A program made the translations under genes and the position numbers. The notes below the pieces were generated by a model, which was not told the origin of the DNA, searched no databases, and saw nothing but the letters and a program-made list of their open reading frames with translations. Shown one piece after another: positions 22,918 through 32,061 of a stretch of DNA of 64,000 nucleotides; position 1 is the stretch's first letter, and the number at the start of each line of letters is the position of its first letter. This DNA comes from Cycloclasticus pugetii PS-1 (lineage in GTDB: Bacteria; Pseudomonadota; Gammaproteobacteria; Methylococcales; Cycloclasticaceae), in contig NZ_ARVU01000001.1 of assembly GCF_000384415.1 (NCBI RefSeq), forward strand, positions 2,319,925 to 2,383,924, read 5' to 3'.

Positions 22918-23510
22918 TTTTTCCGATCTTTAAGATACTCTTCCATAAACATGAAGCGATCATTACCCCACCAGGCTTGGTCATCTAACATCATAATAGG
23001 GGCACCAAAGACACCCTCTTTATGTGCCTCTACACAAGCTTTACGAAAACGAGTCTGCCCTTCATTTGACTGCACATAGGCAATAAACTCATCCGCATTC
23101 CAACCCAGTTGATCTGCTACTTGCGATAGCTCGGCCATGTCTGTTGGGTCACAACCATCTGCCCAGATCTTTGCATAAGCTGCATTGACATAGGCTTCTG
23201 CTTGATCTTTATCATTGGCATATAAAACACCAATATTCCAAGGCTCTATTTCAAGGTTTTTAGGAAACGTAAACGGCACATCATAATGTGCTGCCCAGCG
23301 TTTAATGTCTTGCAACATCACTTTAATTTTGGCAGGCACCTCTCTATTTGAAGGCCCGTAATTACCCGCAGCAATTTTTGCTACTGGGATACTCATCGGC
23401 AAATACTTAACGGTTAAACCATACTTTCTCGCCAAATCGGGTAACTGAGTATGAGCCAAATAACTAAATGGGCTCATCATGTCAAAATAAAAGTCTATTG
23501 ATTCTTGCAT
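22914..23510 (-). CDS. 2-hydroxychromene-2-carboxylate isomerase
   Basis: A 198-residue glutathione-dependent isomerase of the DsbA-like kappa-GST fold. In naphthalene-type pathways (NahD, PhnD) it converts 2-hydroxychromene-2-carboxylate to the open-chain o-hydroxybenzylidenepyruvate after extradiol cleavage. The N-terminal DMMSPFSYLAH holds the active-site serine (Ser13), followed by KYLPMSIPVAKIA and a C-terminal GVFGAPIMMLDDQAWWGNDR segment typical of the family. It is 14 bases after the Rieske ferredoxin gene in a three-gene unit. This enzyme is a marker for degradation of bicyclic or polycyclic aromatics. Confidence 0.92.
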   Translation of the reverse strand: MQESIDFYFDMMSPFSYLAHTQLPDLARKYGLTVKYLPMSIPVAKIAAGNYGPSNREVPAKIKVMLQDIKRWAAHYDVPFTFPKNLEIEPWNIGVLYANDKDQAEAYVNAAYAKIWADGCDPTDMAELSQVADQLGWNADEFIAYVQSNEGQTRFRKACVEAHKEGVFGAPIMMLDDQAWWGNDRFMFMEEYLKDRKN

Positions 23511-23524
23511 AATCTTAGCTAACC

Positions 23525-23839
23525 TTATTCAGCGGCTGGAATACAAATATTGCCATCTTCAACTGTAACAGGGTACGTTTTAATCGGTATCTGGCAAGGG
23601 AATGAAGTTGGATCACCTGTCTTAATGGAGAACGCGCCGCCATGGAATGGGCATTCAACTTCATCACCGTCTTGATAACCATCTGTCAGCATCGCCATTC
23701 CATGCGTACACAAATTGTCCGTAACATAGTATTCACCTTCAAATACATAGACTGCTAATGCTGGAAAACCTTCAGGCGTTACAGCAACAGGCGCTTCGTC
23801 TTTAACCTCATCTGTTTTACATAATACTATATTGCTCAT
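23525..23839 (-). CDS. Rieske-type ferredoxin of dioxygenase systems
   Basis: A 104-residue [2Fe-2S] ferredoxin that carries electrons from the reductase to dioxygenase alpha subunits. Rieske ligands are Cys44-x-His46 (CTHG) and Cys63-x2-His66 (CPFHGG). It resembles NahAb/PhnA3-type ferredoxins. It is the only Rieske ferredoxin visible in the window, though there are six alpha subunits. The reductase gene is 95 bases upstream and the isomerase 14 bases downstream. Confidence 0.93.
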   Translation of the reverse strand: MSNIVLCKTDEVKDEAPVAVTPEGFPALAVYVFEGEYYVTDNLCTHGMAMLTDGYQDGDEVECPFHGGAFSIKTGDPTSFPCQIPIKTYPVTVEDGNICIPAAE

Positions 23840-23934
23840 AATTTTAGCTCTTTGTTAGTGTTATTAGTTTTTCTTACAATTTCTGGCTATCATACCGAAT
23901 ACCAGTAGAAATTCGCAGACCCTTTAATATTATT

Positions 23935-24957
23935 TTAATAAAAACGATCGTAATGAATTTGATCAAACGGCACTTTGTATTCAGTCATCAGCATACGTGT
24001 TAAAGCATCTGTCATAGGAGGAGGGCCACAGAAATAAAATTCGTGCTCTGGAAGTTTTTCTCCCAATGTTTTTCCTAACAACTCATGGATAAACCCAACA
24101 TCACCATTCCACCCTGCTGCTTCGGCTGCTTCAACGTCTGATACGGCATTGAAATTCTTCACTCGGCCACGTAAATCATCATCTGCTTCAATAAGCTTAG
24201 GCGGACAAATATCACTTGGTGTACGACCTCCGTAGAACAAATAAATATTTCTATCACTTAGCTGAGGATCTCTGGCAGCTGCCTTAATGATCGACATCTC
24301 GGGTGACAAGCCTGAACCACCACCCACACAAACGATATCTCTTGGAATTTCTGGTTTCAAATATGCCAAACCATAAGGCCCGTCGATTACAATCTCCGCA
24401 CCCACTTCATAATCTTCAAATAAAGTTGTGGTGGCACTACCGTCTGGCATTTTCTTAATAATAAAACGCCACTCACCTTCCTCATTTGGCAGGTTACACA
24501 TTGAATAACCACGTGAGCCTGTAATGCCCGGGAAATCTAATAAGGCAAATTGCCCTGCTTTAAAATGAGCAGGATGCTCCGTTTTAAAGCAAAACTCTGC
24601 CATATCTTCTGTTAGTTTATTTATTTCAAATAAAACGGCCTTACCCTTAATTGGCTTATGTAACGGCATCGCTTCGGGGTTTAAGCGAACCTTAATCTCA
24701 AGGTCTTCAGTTGGAATACATTGACAGCTCAATTTGCGACCTTTTTTAATATCACGAGGTGACAGGCCCGGCGCATCTTCCCAAATATTCTCCACTTCAC
24801 CGTTTAACACTTCAACTTTACAGGCACCACAACCACCTGAATTACATTCGTAAGGCATGCCTACACCTGCGCGTAGTGCTGCACGCAAAATAGTATCTCC
24901 TTCCTCACAAGCAAACTCCAGTTCCTGTCCGCTGATTTTTACGTTATAACTTGTCAT
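23935..24957 (-). CDS. Ferredoxin reductase with N-terminal plant-type [2Fe-2S] domain
   Basis: A 340-residue NAD(P)H-dependent electron donor for dioxygenases, of the NahAa/PhnA4 type. Residues 1-90 form a plant-type ferredoxin with Cys38, Cys43, Cys46 and Cys78. An FAD domain follows (GSRGYSMCNLP, the RxYS motif), then an NAD-binding domain (CVGGGSGLSPEMSI and FYFCGPPPMTDAL). It is first in the unit reductase-ferredoxin-isomerase. A weak FNR-like sequence (GTGTTTTAAATCAA, 8 of 10) lies about 70 bases upstream. Confidence 0.93.
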   Translation of the reverse strand: MTSYNVKISGQELEFACEEGDTILRAALRAGVGMPYECNSGGCGACKVEVLNGEVENIWEDAPGLSPRDIKKGRKLSCQCIPTEDLEIKVRLNPEAMPLHKPIKGKAVLFEINKLTEDMAEFCFKTEHPAHFKAGQFALLDFPGITGSRGYSMCNLPNEEGEWRFIIKKMPDGSATTTLFEDYEVGAEIVIDGPYGLAYLKPEIPRDIVCVGGGSGLSPEMSIIKAAARDPQLSDRNIYLFYGGRTPSDICPPKLIEADDDLRGRVKNFNAVSDVEAAEAAGWNGDVGFIHELLGKTLGEKLPEHEFYFCGPPPMTDALTRMLMTEYKVPFDQIHYDRFY

Positions 24958-25058
24958 GCCTCTCCTCTTAATTCAAACATTGTTAACCTATAAAGAATAT
25001 TATATTCACACTAAACAAACAAGCCGTGTTTTAAATCAACTTCAGATCGACTAATCCA

Positions 25059-25745
25059 ATGAATACTTCCTTTTTCAACCATCAAACACTTTCTTTCCTT
25101 CAACAATTATCAAATAACAATAATCGCCCTTGGTTTAATGAAAGAAAATCGCTTTATGAACAAAGTGTCCGTGAACCGTCTTTGGCTTTTATTGAGGCCA
25201 TGGAGCCTAGTATAAAATCACTCTCTCCTAATTTTACTGCAGTGGCCAAAAAAACAGGTGGCTCATTAATGCGCATTTATCGAGATGCGCGTTTCAGTAA
25301 CGATAAAACACCGTATAAAACGAATATAGGCATCCAGTTTAGACATACTGCTGGCAAGGATGTCCACGCCCCTGGGTTCTATCTACATATCTCACCTGAC
25401 ACTTGCTTTGTTGGTGCCGGTATTTGGCGGCCCAACAGTAAAGCGTTAAGCAATATTAGAGAGATGATTAGTGACAGCCCTAATGCTTGGAAAAACATTA
25501 CACGCCACAATACTTTCAAACGATATTATACATTGTCAGGTGACTCATTAAAAACCTACCCGCGAGGTTACGCAAAAGATCACCCGATGATTAATGATTT
25601 AAAACGTAAGGACTTTATTGCTATCCACACTTTAACTCATGAAGAAATTTTAAGCCCTAATTTAACTAAAACAATCCATCACCGCTTTAAAGTCGCCAGC
25701 GATTTGATGGACTACCTGTGCAATGCGCTGGAACTGCCCTACTAA
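25059..25745 (+). CDS. DUF2461 family protein
   Basis: A 228-residue conserved protein of the DUF2461/TIGR02453 family. It shows the hallmark opening FLQQLSNNNNRPWFNERKSLYE, then RIYRDARFSNDKTPYKTNIG and GFYLHISPDTCFVGAGIWRP. Its biochemical function is unknown. It is divergent from the reductase gene (101-base gap) and has no obvious functional link to the catabolic genes. The 146 bases after it, up to trpB, hold nothing I recognise. Confidence 0.88.
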   Translation: MNTSFFNHQTLSFLQQLSNNNNRPWFNERKSLYEQSVREPSLAFIEAMEPSIKSLSPNFTAVAKKTGGSLMRIYRDARFSNDKTPYKTNIGIQFRHTAGKDVHAPGFYLHISPDTCFVGAGIWRPNSKALSNIREMISDSPNAWKNITRHNTFKRYYTLSGDSLKTYPRGYAKDHPMINDLKRKDFIAIHTLTHEEILSPNLTKTIHHRFKVASDLMDYLCNALELPY

Positions 25746-25891
25746 ATTTAAACTGCCCAGTCTTTGTTGTTGCTAAGGTCGTGCCAATTATCTTCTTTTC
25801 AAGAACTCATCAAAGACTCTAAGTTGATTAACTAGTTTAAGCTCGTCGAGGTCTTAACAATTGCGCTGCTTTTCTCCAGACAACGGGCCTC

Positions 25892-27091
25892 CTACAACCC
25901 TAACTTATCTGCTATAAAGTCAGCATCCTTATCACCACGACCAGATAGGTTTACTAAAATCGTCTCATTTGAGCTCATTTTTTTTGCTATTTTCATCGCG
26001 TACGCCACAGCATGTGCGCTTTCTAGTGCTGGAATAATGCCTTCTACCCTTGATAAGGTCATAAAGGCATCAATACACTCTTCATCATCTATAGCAACAT
26101 ATTTCGCTCGACCCAAATCTTTTAACAAACAGTGCTGAGGTCCAACCCCTGGATAATCCAACCCTGATGCAATCGAATAGACAGGTAGCGGCTCACCTGA
26201 TTGATCTTGTAAGTTGTAGCACTCAAATCCATGCAAAGCTCCTTTAACCCCTTTACTCATGGTTGCCGCATGCTCACCTGTTTCTAAGCCTCGTCCTGCT
26301 GGCTCCACCCCAACAATATCAACCAATTCGTCGTCCAAAAAAGCTGTAAATAGTCCTATTGCATTTGAACCACCACCAACACATGCAGTAATAACATCAG
26401 GCAAACGCCCCTGCTCCTCAAGAAACTGCGCGCGCGCTTCTTTACCTATAATGCTTTGGAAGTCTCTTACCATCATGGGGAAAGGGTGCGGCCCAACAAC
26501 CGAGCCAATCGCATAAATAAAATTAACTGGGTCTTTTAAGTATTCTTCAAACGCACTATCTACAGCGTCCTTCAATGTTCTCGTCCCACGACTGACCGGC
26601 ACTAAAGTACAACCCAATATTTTCATCTTCGTCACATTAGGGCGTTCTTTTTCAATATCCACCTCACCCATGTGAATTTCGCAATCGATACCCACTAAGG
26701 CACAAGCCGTTGCTAACGCCACCCCATGCTGACCCGCTCCTGTTTCAGCGATCACCTTAGTTTTACCCATGTGTCGTGCTAATAATGCCTCGCCAAGGCA
26801 ATGATTTATCTTATGCGCACCCGTATGGTTTAGATCCTCTCTTTTTAGAAAAATTTTAGCACCACCTAACTTTTCCGTTAATCGTTTTGCATAAAAAATA
26901 GGACTTGGACGTCCCACATAATGGGTGTACAAATCATTTAACTCATCTTTAAAAGACGGTGTCTTTGAAATGTTTTGGTAAGCTCTGTTAATGTCATTCA
27001 TGATGGCAATAAGATCAGGCGGTATAACCTGTCCACCGTACTCACCAAAGTAACCCTTCTCGTCCGGCATGGGAATTGTATTATGCTTCAA
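25892..27091 (-). CDS. trpB: Tryptophan synthase beta chain, stand-alone and divergent
   Basis: A 399-residue PLP enzyme of the TrpB1 type, condensing indole with serine. The PLP lysine is Lys94 in HTGAHKIN, the catalytic acid is Glu116 in AETGAGQHG, and phosphate-binding GGGSNAIG is present. There is no trpA or trpF beside it. The segment after GEVDIE reads [13 protein letters not shown], where ordinary TrpB has a RQ..NVFRM pattern, so it may be a secondary copy with altered interface or substrate. It is divergent from the haemoglobin gene and shares a 172-base gap with an FNR-like box. Confidence 0.88.
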   Translation of the reverse strand: MKHNTIPMPDEKGYFGEYGGQVIPPDLIAIMNDINRAYQNISKTPSFKDELNDLYTHYVGRPSPIFYAKRLTEKLGGAKIFLKREDLNHTGAHKINHCLGEALLARHMGKTKVIAETGAGQHGVALATACALVGIDCEIHMGEVDIEKERPNVTKMKILGCTLVPVSRGTRTLKDAVDSAFEEYLKDPVNFIYAIGSVVGPHPFPMMVRDFQSIIGKEARAQFLEEQGRLPDVITACVGGGSNAIGLFTAFLDDELVDIVGVEPAGRGLETGEHAATMSKGVKGALHGFECYNLQDQSGEPLPVYSIASGLDYPGVGPQHCLLKDLGRAKYVAIDDEECIDAFMTLSRVEGIIPALESAHAVAYAMKIAKKMSSNETILVNLSGRGDKDADFIADKLGL

Positions 27092-27187
27092 GCGCTGTTC
27101 CTTTTATTAAGGTTGATATCTAAGCTACTTTAGTATTAATCACCTTACTTGACAATACGCTCAGCGGACTTGAAAAATTACTGTAAT

Positions 27188-27201
27188 TTGATTTGGATCA
27201 T
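27188..27201 (+). promoter_or_regulatory. FNR-like box between trpB and the truncated haemoglobin gene
   Basis: TTGATTTGGATCAT matches TTGAT-N4-ATCAA at nine of ten defined positions. It is centred about 69 bases before the globin ATG and about 103 before the trpB ATG. A haemoglobin gene is a sensible target for an oxygen-sensing regulator. No clear -10 at the class II distance was seen. Confidence 0.55.
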
Positions 27202-27263
27202 GGTTGATATTTCTGCATCATGCGACAGTTAACATTTACGCTAAAATTAATGCAGGATAGACC

Positions 27264-27671
27264 ATGAGCGAAGCAAACCAAACAAGCGAACAACAAACAA
27301 CAATGTATGACTGGATTGGCGGCGAAGAAGGCGTCCGTAAGCTAGTTAATCGGTTTTACGACATTATGGACTCGGACGAAGAGGCAAAAACTATTCGAGC
27401 CATGCATAAAGATGACTTAACCAATATTCGAGATGGTTTATTTGAGTACCTTTCTGGTTGGTTAGGTGGCCCACCGCTATATGTTGCGAAACATGGCAGC
27501 CCCTGCATTACTAAACAACATAAGCCCTTTAAGATTGATCAGCAAGCATCCAATGCTTGGATGCACTGCATGCAACAAGCCATGAAAGATGTTGATATTG
27601 ATAAAAAATATCGTGACATGTTAACACCTGCTTTTCAGCGCATCTGCGATACCCTAATGAATCATCATTAA
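27264..27671 (+). CDS. Group II truncated haemoglobin
   Basis: A 135-residue 2-on-2 globin of the trHbO type. Features are Tyr32 at the B10 position (NRFYDIM), the YLSGWLGGPPLYVAKHGSP segment, the proximal His86 in KQHKPFKI and Trp99 at G8 (NAWMHCM), which defines group II. An N-terminal extension of about a dozen polar residues precedes the globin fold. Such globins bind oxygen or detoxify NO and peroxide. An FNR-like box upstream and many oxygenases around suggest a role under low oxygen, which is inference. A bidirectional terminator follows. Confidence 0.92.
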   Translation: MSEANQTSEQQTTMYDWIGGEEGVRKLVNRFYDIMDSDEEAKTIRAMHKDDLTNIRDGLFEYLSGWLGGPPLYVAKHGSPCITKQHKPFKIDQQASNAWMHCMQQAMKDVDIDKKYRDMLTPAFQRICDTLMNHH

Positions 27672-27724
27672 CACTCAATCATCTTGCTCTAGCTAATCAT
27701 GTCATTGATTGCTATCTGCACAAT

Positions 27725-27751
27725 AAAAAGGGCGCCTTTGGCGCCCTTTTT
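27725..27751. terminator. Bidirectional terminator between globin and extradiol dioxygenase
   Basis: AAAAAGGGCGCC and GGCGCCCTTTTT form a perfect 12-bp stem with a TTT loop, with T-runs on both strands. It serves the plus-strand globin gene and the minus-strand dioxygenase operon, which meet here. Confidence 0.9.
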
Positions 27752-27768
27752 TTGATACTAAATATTAC

Positions 27769-28665
27769 TTAAATATCAACATTCATTCCATAACCGGTAG
27801 CTTCTGGCTTGTGACCAAAAATATCTCCAGTGTAATGCTCTTGCTCTCTCACTGCTTCACGTGCGCCATGGCCTAATTCTAACAACCATCCAGATGGTGT
27901 AGCAAAGTAGAACGTATAGGCTTGGTCATTCGAATGCTTTCCAAGCTGCATCGCCACATCAATACCTTCTCTACGCGCTGTATCGTGGGCTATGCCCAAA
28001 TCATCCAGCTCTGTGTACTCTAACATTAAATGATTGATTCTTTTTTCCATTGGGCCAAGTCCAAATGCCAATGAGTGCTGACGATCGTTACAGTGCATAA
28101 AAACTGGTTTTGCAATCATGCCATTAGGTAACTTAATTTTATATTCAACAGATCCTTCAAGACCTAACATTGAATAAAACGCATATGTGGCATCATCATC
28201 TAGTGAACGAATAATGAAATGCCCAATACCTTGGTTACCAGTTAGAAACTTGCCATACATTGGTCGACCCGGGTGAAAAGGCTTCATTACATCCATTTGA
28301 GGGCTGTAGAAAATTTCTGTCGGGTTGCCTGATGGGTCCTCTAATTTAAGCAGGCCTAAAACGAAACGCTCTTCACATTCTTCTTCAGACGCTACACGAA
28401 AATCAACGCCATTAGCTGTTAAGTGTTGCTGCATCGCTTTGAATTCTTCAAAGCCTTTTACTCTCCAACCTGCATATGCCAAATCGTCTTCATCTGATTG
28501 ATGAACTGTAAAGCGGTGATGCTGACCATCCATTCTTAGGTAAAAGCGATCATCGCGATCACCTTCTTCGATTTCCAAACCAACACATTTCGTTGCGTAC
28601 TCACGCCATGCGTCCATATCTGTGACGTTAAACCCCATATAGCCTAACTCTATTACTTTTACCAT
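27769..28665 (-). CDS. Extradiol ring-cleavage dioxygenase (BphC/PhnC-like)
   Basis: A 298-residue two-domain vicinal oxygen chelate dioxygenase that opens a catechol-type ring next to its hydroxyls. The iron ligands are His149 (GIGHFII), His212 (INHLMLE) and Glu263 (LLELGHG). The size and the GxxNPTEIFYSP segment fit 2,3-dihydroxybiphenyl or 1,2-dihydroxynaphthalene dioxygenases. It is the last gene of the alpha-alpha-beta-extradiol unit, so it likely cleaves the diol derived from that dioxygenase. Confidence 0.92.
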   Translation of the reverse strand: MVKVIELGYMGFNVTDMDAWREYATKCVGLEIEEGDRDDRFYLRMDGQHHRFTVHQSDEDDLAYAGWRVKGFEEFKAMQQHLTANGVDFRVASEEECEERFVLGLLKLEDPSGNPTEIFYSPQMDVMKPFHPGRPMYGKFLTGNQGIGHFIIRSLDDDATYAFYSMLGLEGSVEYKIKLPNGMIAKPVFMHCNDRQHSLAFGLGPMEKRINHLMLEYTELDDLGIAHDTARREGIDVAMQLGKHSNDQAYTFYFATPSGWLLELGHGAREAVREQEHYTGDIFGHKPEATGYGMNVDI

Positions 28666-28710
28666 TTGTTAAATCCTCTTATTTTAGTTTTAAAACTTAC
28701 CGCTTATCGA

Positions 28711-29244
28711 TCAGAAGAATATATATAAATTTTTATCTTCCGTTACTCTAGCATCTAGAGACACCTTACGCCGTACTAACTGAAAGCCATTACCCACTTT
28801 TCGTATTAAATCTTGACGGCAGCCTACATGCTCGGAGTGTTCTAACTGTCCTCTATGGCGATACACGACAAAATTACTGCGCACAACAAACTCATCGTCT
28901 TTATCAGTATGAAACGCCTCAATATTGGTAATAAGATAACGAACCGTTGAGCGTGGATCTTCCATCCACACCGCCCCTGTTAGCAACCGCGCCACTCGAT
29001 CCTTTACTTCATCATAATCGTCATTATATATTGCCATGTCATATGGCGTAGGTTCAGGGCGCTTATCTTTAGAGTAACGGCGCTCTGTCACTGGCATCCA
29101 GTAATGCAAATCTTTGGCAACAAAGGTCTCAATCCATGTATTAAACTCTCCATTTTGAAGCAACGTCGCTTCTTGATAATAATGTTGAGATAACTCGTAA
29201 TGTAGCTCTGAAGATACGCGTTCTTTCGCTTCAGTATTATGCAT
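28711..29244 (-). CDS. Ring-hydroxylating dioxygenase beta subunit
   Basis: A 177-residue small subunit with the cystatin-like (SnoaL/NTF2) fold of naphthalene/biphenyl-type dioxygenases: YYQEATLLQNGEFNTWIETF, DLHYWMPVTERRYSK and the C-terminal RRKVSLDARVTEDKNLYIFF. It packs with the alpha subunit in an alpha3beta3 hexamer. Its ATG lies one base after the alpha stop at 29246, so expression is coupled. The beta at 51061 is the same length and class. Confidence 0.92.
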   Translation of the reverse strand: MHNTEAKERVSSELHYELSQHYYQEATLLQNGEFNTWIETFVAKDLHYWMPVTERRYSKDKRPEPTPYDMAIYNDDYDEVKDRVARLLTGAVWMEDPRSTVRYLITNIEAFHTDKDDEFVVRSNFVVYRHRGQLEHSEHVGCRQDLIRKVGNGFQLVRRKVSLDARVTEDKNLYIFF

Positions 29245-29245
29245 C

Positions 29246-30628
29246 TTATTCGCCCTCTGCCTCTGCCGCCTTAGCCGCTATTCGGTCTTTCCAATAATTT
29301 TTATTTGGGAAACAATCAGCCCAATGTTCATCGTTTGCACGTATATCATCCCAGCTATCAGCCGACATCATTTCTTGATAAAAGCGATAAAACCCTCGAT
29401 ACGATGTTTCTCCAATAAAACTTGAACCCACAATACCCGGGTAATCTGGGTGCTCACCTTCATACCCTTGCCCCATCGTTGAGTTCATCGTACCCTCACG
29501 CGTATAATTGCCTCTATTAACGTGCGTTGATTGCACCATATTATCACCGTCATCACTTTCCAATGTACCCGCCGTACCGAAACTTCTAACTGCTTGTTTA
29601 ACAACTTCTCTTTTGCCTTCGTCACTCATATCTTTGTGCACAATGACCCAAGACCATACTTCAATTTCATGTGGCCCACGTGGGTGCCATACCTTAAAGA
29701 TATTGGTTCCATATAAAAAAGAACAATTTGGGAAGGTTGAGCAGTTCCAATGGCCATTAAATAACTTTGCTCTTGGCTCTCCAAGATTCTCTGCCACCTT
29801 GGGTATGGTCTCTTCCATATATTTAGCATACTCATCTCTTTTCGCATGAATAGCGATGGCTGCATTATCAATAACACCAAAACCATGCCCATGGCGCGTT
29901 GTGACTTGAATCCCTAACTCATCAAATGGCATCTCAGCTTGGTTTCCAGCTAGTCCACCCAACTCTCCACCCAATACATGTAGAGCAGATGCATGTGTCC
30001 ACCCAACATGGTAGCCATCACCCACAAAGTTTTCAGTTGGTACTTTCCAGTTACATTTGAGAATAGATTTCATCGGCGGACCAACCAATTCAGCCCCTTC
30101 GCCAGCACCTACCATCCATGTATCTAAGTACCAACCCCAGTCGCCTAAAAAGTCTTCTAAGCTAGGTGCTGTTTCATCAAAACAGCCAAAAACAAAACCT
30201 CGATAGCTCTCAACTCTGATGGTTTTTAAGCTTAACGAATCTCTATCCAACTCATCGTGGTAGCATTTTTCTCTTAATGGCACATCCACCAACTTTCCAT
30301 CGGTCGAAAACACCCAGCCATGATAGTTACATACAAATGACTTGGTATTACCACTGTCTGCCGAACAAATGCTATTACCTCTATGCGTACATGAGTTAAC
30401 AAATGCCTTTAATGAACCATCAGTATGGCGAGTAACGATCACTGAATCTTCAGCCATTTTGGTGGTAATAAAGTCACCCTTCTTTTCCAGCATACATTCA
30501 TGCGTTAGGAACAACCAACTCCGCCCAAAAATATTTTTTATTTCCCGATCATAAACCTCTTGATCCCAAAAAACTTCTTTTGACTGTGTCGATGCCTTCG
30601 TATCAACCAGTTTATTAATATCTACCAT
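29246..30628 (-). CDS. Ring-hydroxylating dioxygenase alpha subunit (naphthalene/biphenyl type)
   Basis: A 460-residue large subunit that adds O2 to an aromatic ring to give a cis-dihydrodiol. Rieske ligands are Cys80, His82, Cys100 and His103. The catalytic iron site shows the bridging Asp204 with His207 and His212 in GDGYHVGWTH. The length and the FPNCSFLYGTNIFKVWHPRGPHEIEVW segment place it with naphthalene/biphenyl/PAH dioxygenases. It lies between a second alpha (30650) and its own beta (28711), with the extradiol dioxygenase next. Electrons probably come from the ferredoxin and reductase at 23525-24957. Confidence 0.93.
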   Translation of the reverse strand: MVDINKLVDTKASTQSKEVFWDQEVYDREIKNIFGRSWLFLTHECMLEKKGDFITTKMAEDSVIVTRHTDGSLKAFVNSCTHRGNSICSADSGNTKSFVCNYHGWVFSTDGKLVDVPLREKCYHDELDRDSLSLKTIRVESYRGFVFGCFDETAPSLEDFLGDWGWYLDTWMVGAGEGAELVGPPMKSILKCNWKVPTENFVGDGYHVGWTHASALHVLGGELGGLAGNQAEMPFDELGIQVTTRHGHGFGVIDNAAIAIHAKRDEYAKYMEETIPKVAENLGEPRAKLFNGHWNCSTFPNCSFLYGTNIFKVWHPRGPHEIEVWSWVIVHKDMSDEGKREVVKQAVRSFGTAGTLESDDGDNMVQSTHVNRGNYTREGTMNSTMGQGYEGEHPDYPGIVGSSFIGETSYRGFYRFYQEMMSADSWDDIRANDEHWADCFPNKNYWKDRIAAKAAEAEGE

Positions 30629-30649
30629 TTCATACCCCCTTACTTAAAT

Positions 30650-31903
30650 TTAGTCTCTAGCCATTACTGCTCGATAACCTTTCCAAAACCCTCGCACAGC
30701 ATTTTCATCCATGCCCATTGGGCTGGTGTAATCTTCAACATCATTACCACCCATTTCAATAAATGAACGCAATTCTCCATCACGGTGGACGCCGTTTTGA
30801 ACCAATTCGACAGCCTCGCCATCTTCCATTGATATTAAACCAGCAGGCCCAACTAGATTGATATTACGCAACCGATGCTCATCCATGGCCGCATCATCAT
30901 CCTCATAACCAAAAAATGTCCAAACTAGTTCTGTTTCATTTGTACTTTTAGGCAGCACTTGACGAGCTGCTAATGTATTTTGAATTTGCTGCAAGACGAC
31001 ACTTGGAAAAAGCGACTGAATACTTAAGGCAACATTATCATCCCGCTCAGGAATAAAGTTTAAAACCCGTGTGTCCTGTAACTGATGTGGGCCTTGCATT
31101 TCTCTATTCGCCTCGTCCGCATAATCTTTATAATCAAGATCCTCTTTAGGCGGCGCTGAAACATTAAAATAGTTATGACAACCCACTTTATCGGTTATCC
31201 CTTCACTAATTTGCCCCTGACGATAAATACCAAATGTTGGGTAAAATAAATGCAATAAAGCACCATGGTAGCTGTCTCGACTGTTTTCAGCATAGGCCTT
31301 CCAATTGCCTTTCATAAACTGGCGAGTATGCCCAATTAACTTAAGCGGCTTATGCATAATACGCCTAATGTTTTCACACATTTTTTCGCCAAGAAACTCT
31401 TCTAAATCAGGTGTTTCTGGGTCAAAGGTTGCAAAAATCATTTGTGCTACCGTCTCAACACGTAATGTTTCTAGACCATGATTTTTCATATCAAAGTCTT
31501 TTGCATAACCGCCTTGCCCTTTCATACCCCGCCTAAAAGGTACACCTTTTAAATCACCTTTTGCATCATATGCCCACTGATGATAAACACAGGTAAAAGC
31601 ACCATCATCAGAATGCCCATGGCGTTCACGACAAATAACCGCACCTTTATGCGCACAACGATTGACCCACGCATTAAGACTACCGTCTTCGCCTCTCGTC
31701 AACACGATGGGTGTATCGCCCACAAAAGTTGTTTTGTAATCGCCTGGTTGAGGCACCTCAACATCTAGACCGATATATGACCAAACCTTTCCACGGTATA
31801 AATTTTCTTGTTCCAACTTAAAGACATCTTCATCTAAATAAGTTGCGAAAGGGGAATGATTACCATTAACATCGATTTTATTGATTATTTCTTGCGCATT
31901 CAT
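30650..31903 (-). CDS. Rieske oxygenase alpha subunit, anthranilate/salicylate/terephthalate-like, without own beta
   Basis: A 417-residue alpha subunit. Rieske ligands are Cys83, His85, Cys105 and His108 (CAHKG and CVYHQW); the iron site is Asp210, His213 and His218 in DSYHGALLHLF, and the late acid ligand lies in GLISMEDGE. The Q in CVYHQW and the LLHLF pattern group it with AndAc, NagG and TphA2-type enzymes acting on aromatic carboxylates, not with its neighbour at 29246. It has no beta gene of its own: the next gene is another alpha, 21 bases on. It may share a beta subunit or work as an alpha-only oligomer. Confidence 0.9.
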   Translation of the reverse strand: MNAQEIINKIDVNGNHSPFATYLDEDVFKLEQENLYRGKVWSYIGLDVEVPQPGDYKTTFVGDTPIVLTRGEDGSLNAWVNRCAHKGAVICRERHGHSDDGAFTCVYHQWAYDAKGDLKGVPFRRGMKGQGGYAKDFDMKNHGLETLRVETVAQMIFATFDPETPDLEEFLGEKMCENIRRIMHKPLKLIGHTRQFMKGNWKAYAENSRDSYHGALLHLFYPTFGIYRQGQISEGITDKVGCHNYFNVSAPPKEDLDYKDYADEANREMQGPHQLQDTRVLNFIPERDDNVALSIQSLFPSVVLQQIQNTLAARQVLPKSTNETELVWTFFGYEDDDAAMDEHRLRNINLVGPAGLISMEDGEAVELVQNGVHRDGELRSFIEMGGNDVEDYTSPMGMDENAVRGFWKGYRAVMARD

Positions 31904-32061
31904 ATAACTGTTCTCCTATTATTAATTCAAGAAGCCCTCCCATTGAATATACCCTTCAATTTAGGAGTAGCCTTGAGATTAGTTGCTTTAAAATACCTAT
32001 CTATCGAGCATGTCTACATAAGACAATAGACAGAGCATACTGTTCCAGCAACCCTACAACT

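Noticed and set aside
25026..25039. GTGTTTTAAATCAA as an FNR box before the reductase gene
   Set aside because: Only 8 of 10 match with one poor half-site; noted in the gene entry but not listed as a site.
27149..27177. TTGACA as -35 of a promoter for the globin gene
   Set aside because: No acceptable -10 occurs at 16-18 bases; the nearest TA-rich sequence is 24 bases away.
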